Shown piece after piece: positions 62,670 to 64,000 of a DNA stretch of 64,000 bases (position 1 is the first letter of the stretch; every line of letters begins with the position of its first letter). Location: assembly GCF_000003605.2 (NCBI RefSeq), contig NW_003137330.1, positions 1 through 64,000 on the forward strand, in the 5' to 3' direction. The notes beneath the pieces were generated by a model, which was given only the letters and a program-made list of their open reading frames with translations, was not told the DNA's origin and did no database searches. Both the position numbers and the translations under genes were made by a program. Source of the DNA: Saccoglossus kowalevskii. Lineage: Eukaryota > Hemichordata > Enteropneusta > Harrimaniidae.

Positions 62670-64000
62670 TAATCTAATGATAGGAAACAAGCGTTACCAT
62701 ATCATGTTTTACCAAGCTGATGACTCATTTGTTAAAACACAGGCAGTTTGATGGCTCCCGGGCCGTCGCGGCTGGATACAGACGCAAGCCCCCGGGCTAA
62801 TGGCGATAAAGGCTTGGTTAATATCAAAATGAACCTTTCGAAAGTTTATGTATCGGCGATAAACTATGCTCCTCTATGTGGGCTGCGTCACACTCACGTT
62901 TGCGATGTCTTTATTACATGGGAGTGATAATAAATAAGCTATCGAGATCATCAAATAGTACGCGCACGGGAAACAGCGAATAAAGAACTAGTGGCAACAT
63001 GTGTGCGTGACATCGCTTCGTGGAATGTACCATAGAAATACACAAACTGTATGTTGCATCGAACGACTGAAATACAATAACGTTTAAGTTTTGTGGGACG
63101 ACATACGTTTCATATAACTCGCGTTCACTGGCGACTAAACTCTAAACTGACGTAGAATTGGTTGGTGTGGTTGTGAAGTTGTTTATCATTTAGAATTTAT
63201 TATTATAGGACTTTTTATTAACGTAGAACCACGGATCAAAACAATGTGAACGCTGTGGGTGGGCGCTCCCAAGTGAGAGAAGCGCTTCGACGCTTGAGGC
63301 CGATTTATAGTAAAGATGCGTGGTAGTAACGGATTCCTGTGACTAATTCCACTGAATTTTAATTATAGTGTATATGAAGCCTAATTCTACCAGTCGTGTC
63401 ATATTTAATAATCGAAGATCAGCTTGTGCAATCCGGGGAAATCATGTATGAGTTACTTCTCAGTTACTTCCCTACTACGATATTCACATCACATGTTCTT
63501 ACAGTGATGTGATAGCACTTGACAGAAACAAATTAAACATAAATATTACATCTAAATTGCTCCGGTAATTGACTATAATATGAGGCACATACAGGTCAAA
63601 TGGTGACTGAAATAAACAAATCTTTTTCTTTAATTTAAATGTGTGACATATCATATGCAGTAGAATTGAAGAAATTGACGCCATTGAGCATGCGCAATAC
63701 GTTCTGTATTACAACACGTGTTGACGATGTAGACTTACGTAACGTTAGGGGGGATTTGACTTCGATGAATTTGTGTAGATTTTCAAAATTATTAGCTAAG
63801 ACACTAAGCGTCGCGTACACTTTGGCGGTGCTAATTGAACAAAAAATCAGTTAGAAAATTGAAAAGCTTGAATATGTTGGGAAAAAGGATTTACAATTCA
63901 TCGTTTATCTTTTTACAATAAAATTTAAATTTGCTTTTTTTTGTGACGTTTATATAAAACTCACTTCTCATGCTCAGCATGCTGAAACTGTTTAATGACG
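62670..64000. other. right edge, mostly unrecognised
   Basis: Contains a GC-rich spot at 62753-62812 with two CCCGGG-centred palindromes, a CpG-rich phrase GGGCGCTCCCAAGTGAGAGA near 63262, and a 71-codon plus frame at 63639-63854 behind an acceptor-like CATATGCAG. None is identified. Confidence 0.35.

Noticed and set aside
63659-63854. Plus-strand frame after CATATGCAG
   Set aside because: Weak pyrimidine tract, no recognisable peptide, and the phase does not match the donor at 60341.

Overview
The window is eukaryotic, most likely nuclear DNA of an invertebrate animal and probably a marine one. By eye it is about two-thirds A+T. It has no long open reading frame, no bacterial-style gene packing and no CRISPR array. 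It does have splice-type signals, an AATAAA polyadenylation signal, microsatellites, a minisatellite, tRNA-derived SINE heads, a degraded LINE tail and inverted-repeat DNA elements of the kind common in molluscs, hemichordates and amphioxus. CpG is not depleted across the window as it would be in a vertebrate. I cannot name the species or phylum from sequence alone.

Layout. Positions 1-755 hold a 45-bp minisatellite that runs off the left edge. Positions 2282-2372, 6941-7033 and 7132-7186 are (AAAT)n, (ACTG)n and (AAT)n microsatellites. Positions 5451-5669 look like a heat-shock-type promoter firing leftward: three heat-shock elements, a TATA run and initiator-like starts. Positions 6060-6680 hold an old tandem repeat of roughly 190 bp. 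Positions 11.7-13.8 kb are a repeat cluster: a diverged direct duplication, two tRNA-derived elements and a 369-bp inverted-repeat element (13231-13599) whose right end recurs at 47901-47981. Position 16.5-16.85 kb is an interspersed repeat with G-runs. Assembly gaps lie at 23050-23376 and 53116-53959.

Gene evidence is thin but not absent. On the plus strand, 27740-27933 looks like a promoter plus non-coding first exon (NRF1-type GCGCATGCG site, GTGAGT donor). Positions 31280-31425 look like a terminal coding exon followed by AATAAA at 31517; whether the two belong to one gene cannot be decided here. Positions 60206-60341 look like the first coding exon of another plus-strand gene, with a good acceptor, a good ATG context and an AAG/GTAAAT donor; a possible 5' non-coding exon lies near 56.15-56.35 kb. 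Weaker candidate exons are at 18575-18746 (minus), 29255-29407, 34239-34440 and 62560-62669 (plus). None of the encoded peptides is recognised with confidence.

The rest, including most of 7.6-11.7, 13.8-27.1, 37-43.7 and 48-56 kb, is intergenic or intronic sequence in which I see nothing specific. The points most worth a second look are the heat-shock-element cluster, the excess of GCGCATGCG sites (two of them inside a 143-bp near-palindrome at 36532-36674), the inverted-repeat element with its second copy, and the unidentified exons at 31280 and 60206.
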